Positions 53,178 through 61,987 of a stretch of 64,000 bases of DNA are shown piece by piece. The translations under genes were made by a program, and so were the position numbers. The stretch is from an uncultured Robinsoniella sp. GTDB taxonomy: Bacteria > Bacillota > Clostridia > Lachnospirales > Lachnospiraceae. Location of the stretch: the NCBI GenBank assembly GCA_900539655.1, contig UQCR01000011.1:1-64000 (forward strand), in the 5' to 3' direction. Every line of letters starts with the position of its first letter. The first letter of the stretch is position 1. The notes beneath the pieces are model-generated. The model did no database searches and was not told the origin of the DNA. It saw only the letters and a list, made by a program, of their open reading frames with translations.

Positions 53178-54209
53178 TTATTTTTCAGATGGATTTGATA
53201 TAAATCTTGCTGTAGTTCCTCCTACATATAACTCCGTATCATAAAGTTCATGAACCTGCACATCCGTAAATTTGCCCGATATGATACCTTCAATCAATTC
53301 CAGGCTATGCTTCGCTAAAAGCTCAAATGGCTGTCGGATACTGGTCAGCTTGGGTCCCATATAAAAATTAGGTTTCACATGCTGACAGTCGAATCCAATA
53401 ATTGAAATATCCAGGGGAACCTTAAGCCCTTCTGACTGGATAACCTCAATCGCTTCAAAAGCGGCAGCATCATCAAAGCAGCATATGGCAGAGGGCCGTA
53501 CCCCGCTGTCTAAATCCAAAAGTGCATGAACCGCCTCTTTCACTCCGTCTATATCATTATCTGCATACTGTATATAATCCTTGTGTATAAATATATTATG
53601 CATTCTCATTGTCTCTATATATCCATTTACCCTGTCTGCCCAGACCATTAAATTGGGTGAACCAGCCAAACATGCAATTTTTACATGTCCTAAACCCAAA
53701 AGATATTCCACAGCCAGCTGAGAGCCTTTTCTGTTATTGATCATCAGCGTATTTACTTCTATCCCTGGAAAAGAATTGTCAATCACCACAATCGGATATT
53801 TATTTTCCTGTAACTTACGGATTAAATTGAATTCATTGACATAAGAAGAAAATAATATAATTCCAGCTGATATTCTGGTCATCATTTCGATTTGATCTGA
53901 CAGATTGCAATCCTCACCTAAGGTACTGTAAAACATCACTTCATAAGAAAGGCACTGGGCATATTTTTGAAAATAATATAACAGGTCATGATAAAATGGT
54001 TTATGAATATCATGCAGAACAACAGTTATAATATTGTTTTTTATAATAGAATTACTTTTTTTGAACATTATTTTATCATATCCCAGCTCCCGGATGACTT
54101 CGAGTACCCGCTCCCTGGTATTCTGATTTACATTTTCTTTTCCATTCAATACTCTTGAAACCGTTGCAAGTGATACCCCTGCCGTCTCCGCTATCAATTT
54201 TATATTCAT
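53178..54209 (-). CDS. LacI family transcriptional regulator
   Basis: A 343-aa repressor. The N-terminus MNIKLIAETAGVSLATVSRV then LNGKENVNQNTRERVLEVI is the classic LacI helix-turn-helix and hinge. The periplasmic-binding-protein-like core follows (ITVVLHDIHKPFYHDLLYYF, VVIDNSFPG, LGHVKIACLAGSPN, SIIGFDCQHVKPNF). The frame extends upstream to 54284, but GGAGGGTGG precedes ATG 54209. It is embedded in the second sugar operon, between the amidohydrolase and GH127 genes, and probably responds to the transported sugar. Confidence 0.92.
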   Translation of the reverse strand: MNIKLIAETAGVSLATVSRVLNGKENVNQNTRERVLEVIRELGYDKIMFKKSNSIIKNNIITVVLHDIHKPFYHDLLYYFQKYAQCLSYEVMFYSTLGEDCNLSDQIEMMTRISAGIILFSSYVNEFNLIRKLQENKYPIVVIDNSFPGIEVNTLMINNRKGSQLAVEYLLGLGHVKIACLAGSPNLMVWADRVNGYIETMRMHNIFIHKDYIQYADNDIDGVKEAVHALLDLDSGVRPSAICCFDDAAAFEAIEVIQSEGLKVPLDISIIGFDCQHVKPNFYMGPKLTSIRQPFELLAKHSLELIEGIISGKFTDVQVHELYDTELYVGGTTARFISNPSEK

Positions 54210-54235
54210 AACCCCACCCTCCTGTAAGACCTGCT

Positions 54236-55456
54236 TTATTTTAAATATAACCGACAGGCATTCTGGTACAAAATCTTTTGGCATATATCTTTTGCAGATT
54301 GATAACTTATTAATCCATGGTCTGTTTTTTCTCCAAGGACGCTGCCCAGCACATGCTTCATAGCCAGCAGCGCTCCATAACTGTCTTCTGCAAGCCAGGT
54401 ATCACATCCCCAACACACCTTGGATATGTCACCGATATCCATAAGCTTTTCCAAAAACCGTTTTGCTTCACTGGTGGATATAATCGGCAGCCAGCAAAAA
54501 TCCACATATACATTCCGATAAGTGCAGACGAGGCCGCAGAGATCATCTATCCACGGATAATTTCCATGAAACAGCACGAATTTCGTCTCGGGATTATCAG
54601 AGATCACTTCCTGAAGATAGATTGCACTTGTTTTATGCAATATTCCCAGCCCTGTATGGCATTGCAACGGAATTTGATGAACCGCCGCAAAATTGCAGAT
54701 ATCGTAAAAGATATAATTTTGGAAATCTTCAATTTCTTTCTTTTGTATTAATCCCGGAGTTTTTCCTGATTGAAATGCCTTTTCTGCTTTTTCTTTTTCC
54801 GTCTTTTTAAAGTTTAAGCCTCTGTCATATGCAGCAGCACATTTCAAAGCAACACATCCATTTTGAATCTGCCTCTTAAGTTCTGTATGCATGAAAGCAA
54901 TGTATTCATCAAGATCTTTCACTGATTTCCATTGATTTACCTGATATGGATTATTTCCATTGTGGTCCACCGCATACTCATCGTATCCGTATAAATACAT
55001 ATTAATGCGATAGGCAGAAAGAAAGATATCTGACATGTGTTCGATTTTTCCGGGATTCCAGTACGCGTCTACTATCATATGCTCATAACAGCAATCATTT
55101 TCCAAAATGCGAATGTTATGTCCGTATTCTCCATAAGCCTCTTTTATTGCTGTATCAGTCTTTTCTACATTCTGTATATCTAATGGATCCCGAATATCAT
55201 ATAGCGTCTGAATTCCTTTTTCCAGCCATACAAAATATGAATTATATTTCATGCGTTCTATAAAATCTTTTGGTACTCCGGCTTCCATGCCATTTTGTAT
55301 ATTTTCTCCATTGATATCATCTTTTAAATAGGTGAGGCGCAGCATTTTCATCAAATCCATATCTGCCTGCTGTTTATGCGGGTAATGATGGGAATGTGTA
55401 TTAAACACTGTTATTCCTTCCATATATTCTAATAATCTTTCATAATTTCCAGTCAT
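54236..55456 (-). CDS. Amidohydrolase-superfamily protein
   Basis: A 406-aa metal-dependent TIM-barrel protein. TVFNTHSHHYPHKQ (about 16-28) carries the first-strand histidines; LQCHTGLGILHK, KFVLFHGNYPWIDD and VCWGCDTWLAEDS supply the later histidines and aspartate. The pattern is that of the amidohydrolase_2 and uronate-isomerase-related branch. Substrate unknown. Its place after the permeases suggests action on the imported sugar or its aglycone or lactone. Ribosome site AAGGAG. Confidence 0.75.
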   Translation of the reverse strand: MTGNYERLLEYMEGITVFNTHSHHYPHKQQADMDLMKMLRLTYLKDDINGENIQNGMEAGVPKDFIERMKYNSYFVWLEKGIQTLYDIRDPLDIQNVEKTDTAIKEAYGEYGHNIRILENDCCYEHMIVDAYWNPGKIEHMSDIFLSAYRINMYLYGYDEYAVDHNGNNPYQVNQWKSVKDLDEYIAFMHTELKRQIQNGCVALKCAAAYDRGLNFKKTEKEKAEKAFQSGKTPGLIQKKEIEDFQNYIFYDICNFAAVHQIPLQCHTGLGILHKTSAIYLQEVISDNPETKFVLFHGNYPWIDDLCGLVCTYRNVYVDFCWLPIISTSEAKRFLEKLMDIGDISKVCWGCDTWLAEDSYGALLAMKHVLGSVLGEKTDHGLISYQSAKDICQKILYQNACRLYLK

Positions 55457-55492
55457 CTAAGTCTCCTTAATATATGTAAACGCCTGCCGCAC

Positions 55493-56332
55493 TTATCCTT
55501 TAACTGCCCCAGCCACTACTCCTTCTATAATATATCTCTGACATACCATATAAAATACTACGATGGGGATGATAGAGAGTACAAGTAAAGCCATCATCGC
55601 TCCCATATCGACAGAACCATATCCGCCTTTTAAATATTGTACTGCAATAGGTATCGTTTTGTATTTTTTCAGATCCAGCACCAAATATGGCAGCAGATAA
55701 TCATTCCATATCCACATTGCCTGGAGTATTGCAACAGAAATGCAAGTAGGCTTCAGGACGGGAAATACAATTTTAAAATAGGTTTGAACAGGATTACACC
55801 CATCTATCATCGCTGCTTCTTCTATTTCAAGAGGAATGGATTTCACGAATCCGCAAAACATAAAGACCGACAAGCCGGCTCCAAAGCCCAGGTATATGAT
55901 AATAATTCCAACCGGATTTCCCAGCTTCAGTGTATCCGAAATTTTGGACAGCGTAAACATCACCATCTGAAAAGGTACAATCATAGAAAATACGCATAAA
56001 TAATAGATACTCTCCGTTACTTTCGTCTTCACACGGGTAATATACCAGGCACACATAGACGTGCAAAGCACAATTGCGATTACGGAACAAATGGTAATAA
56101 ATGCAGAGTAGCCAAATGCCTGGAAAAAATCTGTCTTTTTATTTCCGTTTAAATAGTTATCCCATCCCACAAAGTTTTTGCTCATCACCATTTTAAATGG
56201 CTCTTTATTTATGTAGGATTTCTTTTTAAATGAATTCATGATAACTATAAAAATAGGACTGATGAATACGACAGAGAGAATGGAAAAGCAGCAAGTCATG
56301 AATCCTCCATTTTTCACCTTATTTTCTTTCAT
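55493..56332 (-). CDS. Sugar ABC transporter permease (CUT1, MalG type)
   Basis: A 279-aa permease with six helices. The EAA loop reads LEIEEAAMIDGCNPVQTYFK, and the ending RYIIEGVVAGAVKG is characteristic of MalG-like partners. It shares one base of the stop/start (TAATG) with the upstream permease. No ATPase gene is present in the locus. The substrate is likely the product of the GH127 and amidohydrolase genes or their precursor. Confidence 0.92.
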   Translation of the reverse strand: MKENKVKNGGFMTCCFSILSVVFISPIFIVIMNSFKKKSYINKEPFKMVMSKNFVGWDNYLNGNKKTDFFQAFGYSAFITICSVIAIVLCTSMCAWYITRVKTKVTESIYYLCVFSMIVPFQMVMFTLSKISDTLKLGNPVGIIIIYLGFGAGLSVFMFCGFVKSIPLEIEEAAMIDGCNPVQTYFKIVFPVLKPTCISVAILQAMWIWNDYLLPYLVLDLKKYKTIPIAVQYLKGGYGSVDMGAMMALLVLSIIPIVVFYMVCQRYIIEGVVAGAVKG

Positions 56333-57174
56333 TATTGCTGCACCTCCCTGCTCCTGGTCATCCTCAGCTGAATGACGGCGATTGCTGCCACCATTAAGAA
56401 AAATAATACTGCTTTAGCCTGTCCAACGCCTTCAAATCCTGTTTTTCCATAAAAAGTATTGTAGATATTTAAAGCCAGCATCTCTGATTTATTAGATGGT
56501 GCCCCGGCAGTTAATGCAAGATTCTGGTCAAATAGCTTAAATGAGTTAGTCAGGGTAAGAAACGTGCAAATCGTAATGGATGGCATTACCATTGGTATCG
56601 TAACCTTTTTCATAATCTGCCACTTCGTTGCACCGTCTATTTTGGCTGCTTCAATTAATTCTCTTGGTATATTTTGAATGCCGGCAATATAAATAATCAT
56701 CATATAGCCAATTTGCTGCCAGTTCATCAAGATAATCATGCCCCAAAAACCATAAGAAGCATCAAAGGTTAACGTTCGTCCAAAAGAAGACAAAATACCA
56801 TTGAGAATCAATTGCCAGATATATCCCAGCACAATTCCACCTATTAAATTCGGCATAAAAAATACGGTACGGAATATATGAGTGCCTTTGAATCCCTTGG
56901 TCAGCAAGTTTGCAACAATGAATGCCAGTACATTTATGGTTAGCATCGAAACTATTGTAAAAAGTACCGTAAATCCAAGTGCATGGAGAAATGTCTGATC
57001 CTGGAAGACCTTTAAAAAATTTTTAAGACCAACAAATTTTGCATTTGTAACTGTTGAAAACTCACAGAAGGCCAGATAAATACCCATTACGAAGGGTATA
57101 ATAAAGCCTATACAAAATGCAATCATCGTTGGCAGTGCAAATAAAGGAAAATATCGTTTTATAGCTTTTTGCAT
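56332..57174 (-). CDS. Sugar ABC transporter permease (CUT1, MalF type)
   Basis: A 280-aa permease. Helices begin with YFPLFALPTMIAFCIGFIIP. The EAA loop is ELIEAAKIDGATKWQIMKKV. It pairs with the downstream permease, translationally coupled. A hairpin with a U-run upstream (57193-57223) lies between it and the binding-protein gene and should lower its expression. Confidence 0.92.
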   Translation of the reverse strand: MQKAIKRYFPLFALPTMIAFCIGFIIPFVMGIYLAFCEFSTVTNAKFVGLKNFLKVFQDQTFLHALGFTVLFTIVSMLTINVLAFIVANLLTKGFKGTHIFRTVFFMPNLIGGIVLGYIWQLILNGILSSFGRTLTFDASYGFWGMIILMNWQQIGYMMIIYIAGIQNIPRELIEAAKIDGATKWQIMKKVTIPMVMPSITICTFLTLTNSFKLFDQNLALTAGAPSNKSEMLALNIYNTFYGKTGFEGVGQAKAVLFFLMVAAIAVIQLRMTRSREVQQ

Positions 57175-57192
57175 GATTATCTCTCCTCTTCT

Positions 57193-57223
57193 AAAAAGGA
57201 GGCGGTATTCTCACCTCCTTTTT
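57193..57223 (-). terminator. Partial terminator between binding-protein and permease genes
   Basis: AAAAAGGAGG (57193-57202) pairs exactly with CCTCCTTTTT (57214-57223) around 11 bases. On the minus strand the stem ends in five U residues. Part of the transcripts from the binding-protein gene should stop here. Confidence 0.7.
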
Positions 57224-57240
57224 TCGTTACCTGGTTCTTA

Positions 57241-58674
57241 TTAATTATCCACTTCAGTTGGGTTTGATTTTTCCTTAGCCCACTCATCTACAAGCGCCTT
57301 TTTTACTCCATCCCAGTCACCGGTTCCCTGTGTATATTCCAGCAGAGCTGCTCCCAGATTCTTCTTGTATGCATCTCCGGGCATTGTAGAAAATGCCCAG
57401 TTCACTGATTCTTTATCCGATGCCGCATATTCCAGAATCTGTTGTGACAGTGGATTGCCTGGTGCCTCATCAGCTTCAAATGTATCAAATGGTGATGTAA
57501 AGTTTAACTTATTAATCATAAAGTCTTTTCCCGAATCACTGGTAATCAGCCAGTTTACAAAATCCTCAGTTGCTTTCTGATCCGCCTCAGATACTTTGCT
57601 GTTAATACACCAGAAAGCTTCTGTTCCAACACATAATCCCTGATTTTCCTCGCCTTCTACTCCTATATAGATAGGCAGAAACTTCACATCTTCTTCTGCA
57701 ACCTCATTATCCTTAATGTCATTCCATGCCCAGTCGCCATTTTGTACAAAAGCAACTTCACCCAGAGCAAACTCTGACATCGAATCACCGGTTCCAATGC
57801 TGCTAAGCATCTCTGGTTCCACGGTAGAATTATTCAAATACAGATCAAAAAGTTGTTTATAATTATCTAAATAGGTACCATCTAATGTGTCTGCATCCGA
57901 TATCCCTTTGTCTTTATACTCGTAGTAAATTGGCATATTCATCAGATGTGTGTGCCATCTCCAGTCATCACCTGGGGACATCCCCGTTGCAGCAAACGCC
58001 CCCTGTATACCCAGATCATCTTTTTTGGCCTGTATATCCTCTGCCACTTCTTTTAGCTTTGCAAAAGAATTAATCTCAGATGCATCTTTAATCTTTGCTC
58101 CATCCAAAGCACAATACTCGCTCAGGATCTTATTATTGTAGATAATCCCATACCCTTCTACCGCATATGGCACTGCATGAACGGTATCACCTGTGGATAA
58201 AGCCTGGTTTTTATTAGACAAATGACTGTATAACTCTGTATCTTTTAAATCCATGCAGTAATCTTTCCATGTCTCCAATCCAACGGGGCTTACCTGAAAT
58301 AAAGTAGGTGCATCGGATTTTGCAATTTCAGATTTTAATGTTTGTTCGTAGGTTCCCGCTGCTGCAGTCATAACAGTTGCCTGTACTCCGGTCTCCTCTG
58401 TATAAACATTCATAATTTCTTCCCAGATATCTGCCACTTCCGGCTTAAAATTTAAATAGTATACCTTACCTTCCTGTGTACTTTCCTGTTGGGCTTCGTC
58501 GGTTTGAGGTTCTGTATTATCCTTATTGCCTTCTGAACTGGCTGTTTCTGCTGTTTCTGCTGTTTTTTCTGTCTGTGATGTCTCTTTTGCGTCTGACGAA
58601 CCACATCCTGATAAAAGTCCCATGATTAAAACCGTTGATAATCCAAGTGCTGTGAATTTATTTAATTTCTTCAT
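57241..58674 (-). CDS. Extracellular sugar-binding lipoprotein (CUT1)
   Basis: The receptor of the second ABC transporter, 477 aa. The signal peptide MKKLNKFTALGLSTVLIMG ends in the lipobox LLSGC. A linker rich in T, E and S follows to about residue 70. The family-1 solute-binding fold begins with KVYYLNFKPEVADIWEEIMN. FVQNGDWAWNDIKD and WCINSKVSEADQKATEDF are typical of this family. The frame allows ATG 58680, but GAAGG is best spaced for ATG 58674. It is the first gene of the operon and divergent from an AraC gene. Confidence 0.9.
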   Translation of the reverse strand: MKKLNKFTALGLSTVLIMGLLSGCGSSDAKETSQTEKTAETAETASSEGNKDNTEPQTDEAQQESTQEGKVYYLNFKPEVADIWEEIMNVYTEETGVQATVMTAAAGTYEQTLKSEIAKSDAPTLFQVSPVGLETWKDYCMDLKDTELYSHLSNKNQALSTGDTVHAVPYAVEGYGIIYNNKILSEYCALDGAKIKDASEINSFAKLKEVAEDIQAKKDDLGIQGAFAATGMSPGDDWRWHTHLMNMPIYYEYKDKGISDADTLDGTYLDNYKQLFDLYLNNSTVEPEMLSSIGTGDSMSEFALGEVAFVQNGDWAWNDIKDNEVAEEDVKFLPIYIGVEGEENQGLCVGTEAFWCINSKVSEADQKATEDFVNWLITSDSGKDFMINKLNFTSPFDTFEADEAPGNPLSQQILEYAASDKESVNWAFSTMPGDAYKKNLGAALLEYTQGTGDWDGVKKALVDEWAKEKSNPTEVDN

Positions 58675-58910
58675 ATCCATCCTTCTTTCTTAATACGTAA
58701 TTATTTAATATTCTTTCTGGCTTCTCCGGAAAAGCCATGGAACATCATAAATTTTATTACTGATATGTACATATTTGTTTCCTTACAAACTTCAACTTGC
58801 TTTTGTCTATATCCTATATTAGTATTAATTATATCAATGCACTATTGTAAATTCTTGCAAAATTTATCAATTAAATAACACAAAACTATTACAGAGGTGA
58901 AAATATTTTC

Positions 58911-59804
58911 ATGGAAGGTTCAAAAGAATACTTAAACTATAAAGAGTCAAAAAGTCATGGAACTCCTTTATTTCCATGCGCCGTATATTCAACAGTTATC
59001 CCGAGTACACTAACTTATTATCCAACGCACTGGCATAATGAAATGGAAATTATATTAGTAAAAGCCGGAACGGGAACCATCATCATCAATTTTATCCCAC
59101 ACCTTCTTCATGAAGGGGATATCCTGATAATTCCTCCCGGACTGCTCCATTCCATTGAGCAGAAAGATAATCTGTTTTTCTCCTACTACACATTGCTTTT
59201 TGATTTGAATATGCTGATATCCGGCACCTCCGATATTTGTTCCATTAATTTTATTATGCCATTGATAAAAGGGAAAAACCTGCTTCCGGTTAAGATAGAC
59301 AGTGAAGCGCCTGTGTCCGGTGAGCTTAGAATATGCCTGACACAATTGATTGAATGTCATTTCAAACGACCTGCTGCATATGAGCTTTATGTCAAATCAC
59401 AGCTGTTTGGGCTTCTGTTTCTGCTGGTAACAAACCGCTTGTTGGTCACACAAGATCTCTCTATTACCTCGACTCCGGAAATGAAAAAGCTGAAAATAGT
59501 AATCGCTTATATTGAAGCTAACTATTTTCGGAACATCACACTTGAAGAAGTGTCCCGGCTCCTGAATTACAGTGCCTCACATTTTATGAAGTTCTTTAAA
59601 AGTAACACCGATACCTCATTCATTACATATTTAAACAATTACCGTTTAAATGTGGCTTCTGAATTACTTCTGACTACAAACCAGGCTATTCTCAGCATCT
59701 CAGAACGGGTTGGATTTGAAAATCATTCTTATTTTATCAGATCTTTTAAGCGCAAGTACCATCTTACTCCTGCGGCTTTCCGCAAAAAATACAGCACGCA
59801 ATAG
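58911..59804 (+). CDS. AraC family transcriptional regulator with cupin domain
   Basis: A 297-aa regulator. The cupin half carries YPTHWHNEMEIILVKAGTGT and HEGDILIIPPGLLHSIEQ, with histidines that often hold a metal or sugar. The AraC half carries ITLEEVSRLLNYSASHFMKF and ILSISERVGFENHSYFIRSF. It is divergent from the lipoprotein gene at 57241-58674 and probably activates that sugar operon. The stop codon lies within a perfect terminator hairpin (59788-59815). Confidence 0.92.
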   Translation: MEGSKEYLNYKESKSHGTPLFPCAVYSTVIPSTLTYYPTHWHNEMEIILVKAGTGTIIINFIPHLLHEGDILIIPPGLLHSIEQKDNLFFSYYTLLFDLNMLISGTSDICSINFIMPLIKGKNLLPVKIDSEAPVSGELRICLTQLIECHFKRPAAYELYVKSQLFGLLFLLVTNRLLVTQDLSITSTPEMKKLKIVIAYIEANYFRNITLEEVSRLLNYSASHFMKFFKSNTDTSFITYLNNYRLNVASELLLTTNQAILSISERVGFENHSYFIRSFKRKYHLTPAAFRKKYSTQ

Positions 59805-59815
59805 CGTGCTGTATT
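59788..59815. terminator. Terminator overlapping the AraC stop codon
   Basis: AATACAGCACGC and GCGTGCTGTATT are exact 12-bp inverted repeats around AATA. The gene's TAG (59802-59804) is inside. It can also face the minus-strand gene ending at 59824. Confidence 0.75.
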
Positions 59816-59823
59816 AATATAAG

Positions 59824-60855
59824 TCAGTCAACAGGCTTTACCTGAACAAGTACCCACCTTGCCATTCGTCTGACCTGGGCTTTTTCGTCTTGACATGCCC
59901 TGCGTACAGCGGGCATATATTCTGGCTTCCAACTATTTCTCATTGCGTTCAATGCATTTGTTTTATAGCGCCAGCATTTATTCTTCGGGATATACCACAA
60001 AAGGGGATTTAACACTTCCTCCAGCCATGAATATTCAGCTTCTATGAGCTTTATAAGTGAAATCTCCGGTGCAATCATTTCCAGGCTTTTACTTTCTTTT
60101 TCTCCTGTCCATGCATGCTTGTTATAAGGACAGATATCCTGACACGCATCACAGCCGTAGATCCAATCTCCCATCGTTTTGTTCAGAGGCTCTTTGTCTA
60201 AATCCCAGCCACTCCATGTGGTTAGATCAGATATACAAGTATTACGGTTCATTGCATAAGGTGCACACAGAGATGCAGTTAGACAGGCTGTGGCACAAAG
60301 TGTACAGGCGTCTGAGCAAGGGCGCAGGCTGTGGGTGTTTTGATAAACCAATGGCTGGTCAATTAAAAATGCTTCTATATGTTGCCAGGAACCTTTTTCA
60401 GTGTAAAAGAAGTTGTTCTTACGGAAGATGCCAAGTCCTGCTTCCACTGCCGCCCACCTCAGCGGAACAATCCCAAAATCACGATCAAATGCAATTTGAA
60501 AGCCCTGGCTGCATAAAAAACCCTCAAAATCCACACTTGTCTGATACCCTTCCGTCAATGTATTTTTTCTGCTGTCCGTCAAATAATATCTGGCAATATA
60601 TCCTTGCAAATTTTGCGGAATCCGGTATTTACCATAATAAAATGAACAAACTACTACCGCTTTTGCCCAAGGAAAACTTTCTTTAGGATTCGCCAGCTGA
60701 AAAAGCTTTTGATATCTGCCCGTTGTCTCTGGAAACCTGAGAATTCGCTTTGTCAATTTCTCCGTATATCCGCTTAATGCATCCAAAGGGATAATTCCAC
60801 ATTTGTCATATCCCAGATTTATAGCTTGATTTACAAGCTCTTCTGCTGTAATCAT
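59824..60855 (-). CDS. QueG-like iron-sulfur protein (epoxyqueuosine reductase family)
   Basis: A 343-aa cytosolic protein of the QueG group, which reduces epoxyqueuosine to queuosine in tRNA. Residues 1-160 are the cobalamin-binding DUF1730-like part (ARYYLTDSRKN, DFEGFLCSQGFQIAFDRD). Two 4Fe-4S motifs follow: CTLCATACLTASLCA and CDACQDICPYNKHAW. A HEAT-like tail is seen at 290-340 (MPAVRRACQDEKAQVRRMAR). Spacing in the first motif differs from canonical QueG (CxxCxxxCP), so it may be a related reductase with another substrate. Ribosome site AAAGGA. A LysR gene, now interrupted, is divergent. Confidence 0.75.
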   Translation of the reverse strand: MITAEELVNQAINLGYDKCGIIPLDALSGYTEKLTKRILRFPETTGRYQKLFQLANPKESFPWAKAVVVCSFYYGKYRIPQNLQGYIARYYLTDSRKNTLTEGYQTSVDFEGFLCSQGFQIAFDRDFGIVPLRWAAVEAGLGIFRKNNFFYTEKGSWQHIEAFLIDQPLVYQNTHSLRPCSDACTLCATACLTASLCAPYAMNRNTCISDLTTWSGWDLDKEPLNKTMGDWIYGCDACQDICPYNKHAWTGEKESKSLEMIAPEISLIKLIEAEYSWLEEVLNPLLWYIPKNKCWRYKTNALNAMRNSWKPEYMPAVRRACQDEKAQVRRMARWVLVQVKPVD

Positions 60856-61025
60856 CTTTTATCCTTTCTCATTCCGTAAGCTGAAACTGTCTGGAGCGGC
60901 AGTAACCTCCTCCTTGACCTTTTTATCTATCTATTTTATAATATCAGCTAGAAACAATTCAGTAAAATAGAAATAACAAAATATTAAATTCGATAATTCT
61001 GAACTATATACCCGGAGGACTTTTT

Positions 61026-61910
61026 ATGGAACTTAAATATCTGCAAACATTACGCACCATTTTAGAGGCCGGAAGCTTTCAAAAGGCAGCCGAGCAGCTT
61101 AACTATGCCCAATCAACGGTTACTTTGCAGATATAGATTTTAGAACAAGAGTTGTCTGTCAAGTTATTTGACAAAATCGGACGCAGAATGGTTTTAACAC
61201 AGGCTGGCAAGGAGTTACTTCCCTATGTGGACACTGTACTGGACGCGGTTGAACAGATGGAGAATTATGGAAGAAAGGATCGTGAATTAACAGGAAATCT
61301 AAATGTTGCACTTCCTGAAACTCTATTAAATTATAAAATGCAGCCTGTTATAGAGCAGTTTCGGCAGCAAGCACCTAACGTCAGACTTTCTTTGCAGCTA
61401 TCGAATTGTTATTTGATTCGGGAGCAGGTATTAAGTGGCGGGGTTGATATGGGCATTCATTATGATGTAGATGGCTACGGTTCTTTTGCTGTGATAGAGC
61501 GCTTAACCTCTTATCCGCTTGTTCTTGTTGCAAGCCCCATGCTTACCGGAGATGAACTGAATTTTACAGACAGGCACCAGCGCAAGAAAAGCTGTCTGCT
61601 GACTGTGGATAAAAACAGCATTTATCACAAACGTTTTGTTCACTATCTGTCTGTTATGGACATTGTTCTCAATGGTGAAATGGAGATTGGCAGCTTAGAG
61701 GCAATCAAACGGTGTATACAGAGCAATCTTGGCATTGCCTGCCTTCCCCGTTTTGCGGTTGCAAAGGAATTAAAGCAGGGAATCCTGCAGGAGGTCATAA
61801 CATCCATGGAAACTCCTGAGATTACTGCTGTTTGTGCTTATCACAAGAATAAGTGGGTTACACCAGCTATGGATTTGTTGATTCGGCTGGTTAAAAAGTT
61901 TGAAAATTGA
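61026..61910 (+). pseudogene. LysR family regulator interrupted by an amber codon
   Basis: The gene has a good start (GGAGG, 7 bases before ATG 61026) and reads MELKYLQTLRTILEAGSFQK, then AAEQLNYAQSTVTLQI, then TAG at 61134-61136, and goes on in the same frame ILEQELSVKLFDKIGRRMVL to a normal LysR effector domain and stop at 61910. The stop replaces residue 37, most likely a glutamine (CAG to TAG), at the end of the recognition helix. With readthrough it would be a 294-residue LysR protein of normal length. Without it, the DNA-binding part is lost. No other defect is visible, so the change looks recent. A downstream restart would lack the helix-turn-helix. Confidence 0.85.
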
Positions 61911-61970
61911 AAAAAGCCCCGGGTACTGAAGGATTGATTTGATTCTCTTTCAGCACTCCCGGGCTTTTTA
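61911..61970. terminator. Bidirectional terminator between the LysR pseudogene and the fucosidase-type gene
   Basis: AAAAAGCCCCGGGTA-CTGA and TCAGCACTCCCGGGCTTTTT pair, with TTATTATTTTT beyond on the plus strand and an A-run before it. It separates two converging genes. Confidence 0.85.
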
Positions 61971-61987
61971 TTATTTTTCTTTATGAC

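Noticed and set aside
60057..60686. 209-codon plus-strand frame antisense to the QueG-like gene
   Set aside because: Cysteine-rich only because it is opposite Fe-S motifs; no start signal or family.
61134..61136. Recoding of TAG (pyrrolysine or suppressor) as an explanation for the LysR stop
   Set aside because: Nothing in the sequence supports it; the other split gene is interrupted by TAA, and a simple nonsense mutation explains both.
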